In this document: piece after piece, positions 39,962 to 42,083 of the stretch
How positions within the stretch are numbered: the first letter of the stretch is position 1
How the letters are laid out: every line of letters begins with the position of its first letter
Origin: Beijerinckiaceae bacterium
GTDB lineage: Bacteria; Pseudomonadota; Alphaproteobacteria; Rhizobiales; Beijerinckiaceae
Direction: 5' to 3'
Assembly (NCBI GenBank): GCA_025459195.1
Contig: JALORF010000058.1
Coordinates: 1 to 42,083 of the forward strand
Length of the DNA: 42,083 nucleotides
The notes under the pieces: generated by a model
Database searches by the model: none
Seen by the model: the letters and a program-made list of their open reading frames with translations, nothing else
What the model was told of the DNA's origin: nothing
Translations under genes and position numbers: made by a program

Positions 39962-40216
39962 GTGCAGGTTCTCGTTCGCGAAAATAACGTCGATCAGGCG
40001 CTCCGGGCGCTGAAGAAAAAGTTGCAGCGCGAAGGCGTGTTCCGCGAGATGAAGCTCCGCGGCCATTACGAGAAGCCCTCCGAGAAGAAGGCACGCGAGA
40101 AGGCAGAGGCCGTGCGCCGCGCCCGCAAGCTCGTGCGCAAGCGCCTCCAGCGTGAAGGGCTCCTGCCGCCCTCCAAGCCACGGGTTGTCGCCGGCGCCAA
40201 GCCGCCGCGCACCTGA
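39962..40216 (+). CDS. rpsU: 30S ribosomal protein S21
   Basis: An 84-residue bS21. It starts with GTG ([20 protein letters not shown]), the exact family N-terminus, so this start is firm although the frame stays open upstream. It continues [20 protein letters not shown] and a basic tail. Length is longer than E. coli S21 (71), as is usual in alphaproteobacteria. GCAGG lies 5-9 nt before the start. Confidence 0.94.
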   Translation: MQVLVRENNVDQALRALKKKLQREGVFREMKLRGHYEKPSEKKAREKAEAVRRARKLVRKRLQREGLLPPSKPRVVAGAKPPRT

Positions 40217-40273
40217 CCTCTGGCACCCGATGAGCGGCGGCCCTGCCACCGCCATCTTTGCTGAGTTTTCTGT

Positions 40274-40310
40274 CAACGGCGCATGGATGTCATCCGTCCA
40301 AGCGCCGTTG
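40274..40310. other. Long imperfect hairpin between rpsU and the TPR lipoprotein gene
   Basis: CAACGGCGC (40274-40282) pairs exactly with GCGCCGTTG (40302-40310). A second short stem (TGGA/TCCA) lies inside. There is no T-run on either side, so it does not look like a simple terminator. It may set mRNA stability or be read as an RNA element. Confidence 0.35.
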
Positions 40311-40405
40311 GTCTGTCTGGATGGACAGGATTGACGCCGCCTTGCCGGAACGAGCGACCCGCGCGGGTTGTTCGGCACAGGGGGCCAACGCACGAGGAAC
40401 AGGAC

Positions 40406-41266
40406 ATGCCGGGCGTCGGACGCTTTGTGATCTTGCTGTCCCTTGCAGGGGGCCTCGCCGCTTGCGAATCCGTCTCGGCCCTCGGGCCGGCAGCGGCTGT
40501 TGCCGAGATCGAGACAGGTGACAGCGCGGCAGCCTCCGTCAATCTCGCCTCGCTTTCCGAGGTGGTGAACCGTCGCCCGACCGACCCTGAGGCCTTCAAC
40601 CAGCGCGGCGCGGCCTATGCGCGCCTTGGCCGCTTTTCCGAGGCCGTTGCGGATTTCACCAAGGCGGTGAGCCTCGATCCGGGCTTTGCACCCGCCTACA
40701 CCAACCGTGGCCTGGCACAGCGGCAGACCGGCCGCAACGATGCTGCGTTGCAGGATTTTTCCCGCGCCATCCAGGCCAACCCGAATTATGCGCCGGCCTA
40801 TCTGGCGCGCGGCAATCTCCTGCGCTCGCAGAACCAGCTTGCCGAGGCCGTCAATGACCTCAACCAGGCGATCCGGCTCAATCCGGAAGGGGCCGAAGCA
40901 CTGCACGCGCGCGGTCTGGTCTACCAGCGCCAGGGCAATCATCGGCAGGCCGTGCAGGATTTCGACTCGGCTATCGACCGGAACCCCTACAACGCGCCGC
41001 CCTATACCGCGCGTGGCCAGAGCCTCAACCAGCTCGGTCAGTATGCCAAGGCACAGGAAGATTTCACCGCCTCGCTGAATGTCGACAACCGCAATGCCGA
41101 CGCGTGGGCCGGCCTCGGCTTCGCCATGGAACGGATGAACAAGCCGCGCGAAGCCAGCGAGAACTACCAGCGGGCACTCACCCTCGATGCCAACAATGCC
41201 GCAGCGCGCCAGGGTGCAGCCCGCGTCAGTGGCGGGGGCGGCGGCGGCAGTTTCTTCAGGCTCTGA
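40406..41266 (+). CDS. Tetratricopeptide-repeat lipoprotein
   Basis: A 286-residue envelope protein. The signal ends in LAAC (Cys20 lipidated). Then come about six TPR units (residues about 45-265), each with the Gly-Ala-Tyr pattern of the fold: RGAAYARLGRFSEAVADFTK, TNRGLAQRQTGRNDAALQDF, LARGNLLRSQNQLAEAVNDL, HARGLVYQRQGNHRQAVQDF, TARGQSLNQLGQYAKAQEDF and WAGLGFAMERMNKPREASEN. The last stretch is Gly-rich (SGGGGGGSFF). ATG at 40406 follows AGGAACAGG. TPR lipoproteins of this size act as scaffolds, but the partner is not known. Confidence 0.88.
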   Translation: MPGVGRFVILLSLAGGLAACESVSALGPAAAVAEIETGDSAAASVNLASLSEVVNRRPTDPEAFNQRGAAYARLGRFSEAVADFTKAVSLDPGFAPAYTNRGLAQRQTGRNDAALQDFSRAIQANPNYAPAYLARGNLLRSQNQLAEAVNDLNQAIRLNPEGAEALHARGLVYQRQGNHRQAVQDFDSAIDRNPYNAPPYTARGQSLNQLGQYAKAQEDFTASLNVDNRNADAWAGLGFAMERMNKPREASENYQRALTLDANNAAARQGAARVSGGGGGGSFFRL

Positions 41267-41304
41267 TGAAGCGGTAGCCCGCAAGGCGAGCCGGGCCAGC
41301 CCTT

Positions 41305-42083
41305 TCAGGACGAACGTCCTGCCATTGCTGCGCGCATTTTCGGCAACAGCGCCCGGCCGATGTCAGGCACATGGCAGCGCCCCTCGATCACCGTCAGATC
41401 GGGCATGCCCGGAAAAGCGGCCAGCAGCCGGCGGCTTTCCGAGAGCGGGATCACCCAGTCCTGCGTGCAATGCTGCGCGATCACCGGGATGCGGACCTTT
41501 GGTGCGAGATCGATCGAGCGGAACGGATCGCGTGACAGCAGGGCGACCGGCAGGAACGGAAAGCGCAGTTTGCCAAGATCGACAATCGAGGCATAGGGCG
41601 AATCCAGCACGAGCAGCGCCGCCTTGCGGCTGGCCGCAAGACCAATGGCAAGGCCTGTCCCCAGCGATTCGCCGAACAGCACCAGCCGCCCGGGTTCGAC
41701 CCGTCCTGCCAGCCAGTCATAGGCCGCCTCGGCATCACGCCTGAGCCCGGCTTCGGACGGGCTGCCGCTCGAGCCGCCATAGCCGCGCCAACTGACCGCC
41801 AGCAACCCGGCCCCGTCATCGGTCATCCTCTGGAAGCGCCCGGCACGGCGGCTGAGGTTGGCACCATTGCCATGCAGGTAGAGATAGACCGGCAAACCGG
41901 GCTCCCGCGGCGGCTTCCACCAGGCCTTGATGGTTTCACCATCGCTCGTGAGCAACGTGATCGCCTCAGCACCCGGCAACCTGTCGACATCGCCGGCCAC
42001 ATCCCGCACATCCGGAATGAACAGCATCGAGCGCTGCACGGCGAACATGTAGGCGCAGATGCCGAGGTAACCGAGGATCAGCA
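41305..42083 (-). CDS. Alpha/beta hydrolase, cut by the window edge
   Basis: A membrane-anchored alpha/beta hydrolase. The reading frame stays open to the right edge: before the first Met at 42048 lies LILGYLGICAY, a hydrophobic N-terminal anchor, so the true start is probably beyond the window. The visible part has the oxyanion HGNGAN motif, the nucleophile elbow GESLGTG with Ser, and the C-terminal QDWVIPLSE (Asp) and RCHVPD (His), giving the complete triad. It resembles the ABHD13/BEM46 group, whose substrates are unclear. Convergent with the TPR gene. Confidence 0.85.
   Translation of the reverse strand, partial: LILGYLGICAYMFAVQRSMLFIPDVRDVAGDVDRLPGAEAITLLTSDGETIKAWWKPPREPGLPVYLYLHGNGANLSRRAGRFQRMTDDGAGLLAVSWRGYGGSSGSPSEAGLRRDAEAAYDWLAGRVEPGRLVLFGESLGTGLAIGLAASRKAALLVLDSPYASIVDLGKLRFPFLPVALLSRDPFRSIDLAPKVRIPVIAQHCTQDWVIPLSESRRLLAAFPGMPDLTVIEGRCHVPDIGRALLPKMRAAMAGRSS

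Overview
This 42 kb window is chromosomal, GC-rich and densely packed. It looks like an alphaproteobacterium of the order Hyphomicrobiales (Rhizobiales). The evidence is a phaA / DUF1737 / phaB cluster facing the repressor gene phaR, the atpHAGDC order with a Lys/Ala-rich N-terminal extension on AtpD, mtgA followed by rpmF, the pyk / DUF1036 pair, and two YdcH-type (DUF465) genes beside purEK. No genus is claimed. I see no rRNA, tRNA, CRISPR array, transposase or integrase.

Layout. 0-9 kb: secA; a secreted YafK-type L,D-transpeptidase-like lipoprotein; accA and a methyltransferase; gloB divergent to them with a cupin (DUF985) gene; a YddG-like exporter. 9-14 kb: PHB precursor synthesis (phaB, DUF1737, phaA) facing phaR across a gap with four tandem 13-bp repeats; a degenerate-GGDEF/EAL protein; a small unknown gene. 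14-20 kb: a damaged rpmF, mtgA, ispA, kup, ispG. 20-24.7 kb: ureEFG without urease structural genes; an AT-richer insert holding a higBA toxin-antitoxin pair and an unknown third gene; a frameshifted dusA; a thioesterase. 24.9-30.5 kb: the F1 ATP synthase operon atpH-A-G-ohr-D-C, with an Ohr/OsmC gene between atpG and atpD. 30.5-37.3 kb: pyk, DUF1036 and glycerate 2-kinase as one operon; an N-formylglutamate amidohydrolase-like gene; a TauE/SafE permease; an acyl-CoA ligase. 37.4-42 kb: two divergent YdcH genes, purEK, rpsU, a TPR lipoprotein, and an alpha/beta hydrolase running off the right edge.

Most of the window is core metabolism and envelope biology. The unusual points are: (1) the higB-higA-orphan insert at the 5' side of dusA, with a perfect palindromic operator and a probably leaderless promoter; (2) two out-of-frame internal deletions in normally conserved genes (about 68 nt in rpmF, about 41 nt in dusA), which are either true decay or assembly errors; (3) a peroxide-defence gene inside the ATP synthase operon; (4) a four-unit 13-bp repeat that is a good candidate PhaR operator; and (5) a UreE with a 90-residue tail containing 37 histidines. 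I found no multi-gene system that I can firmly call new. The toxin-antitoxin insert is the best candidate for one.
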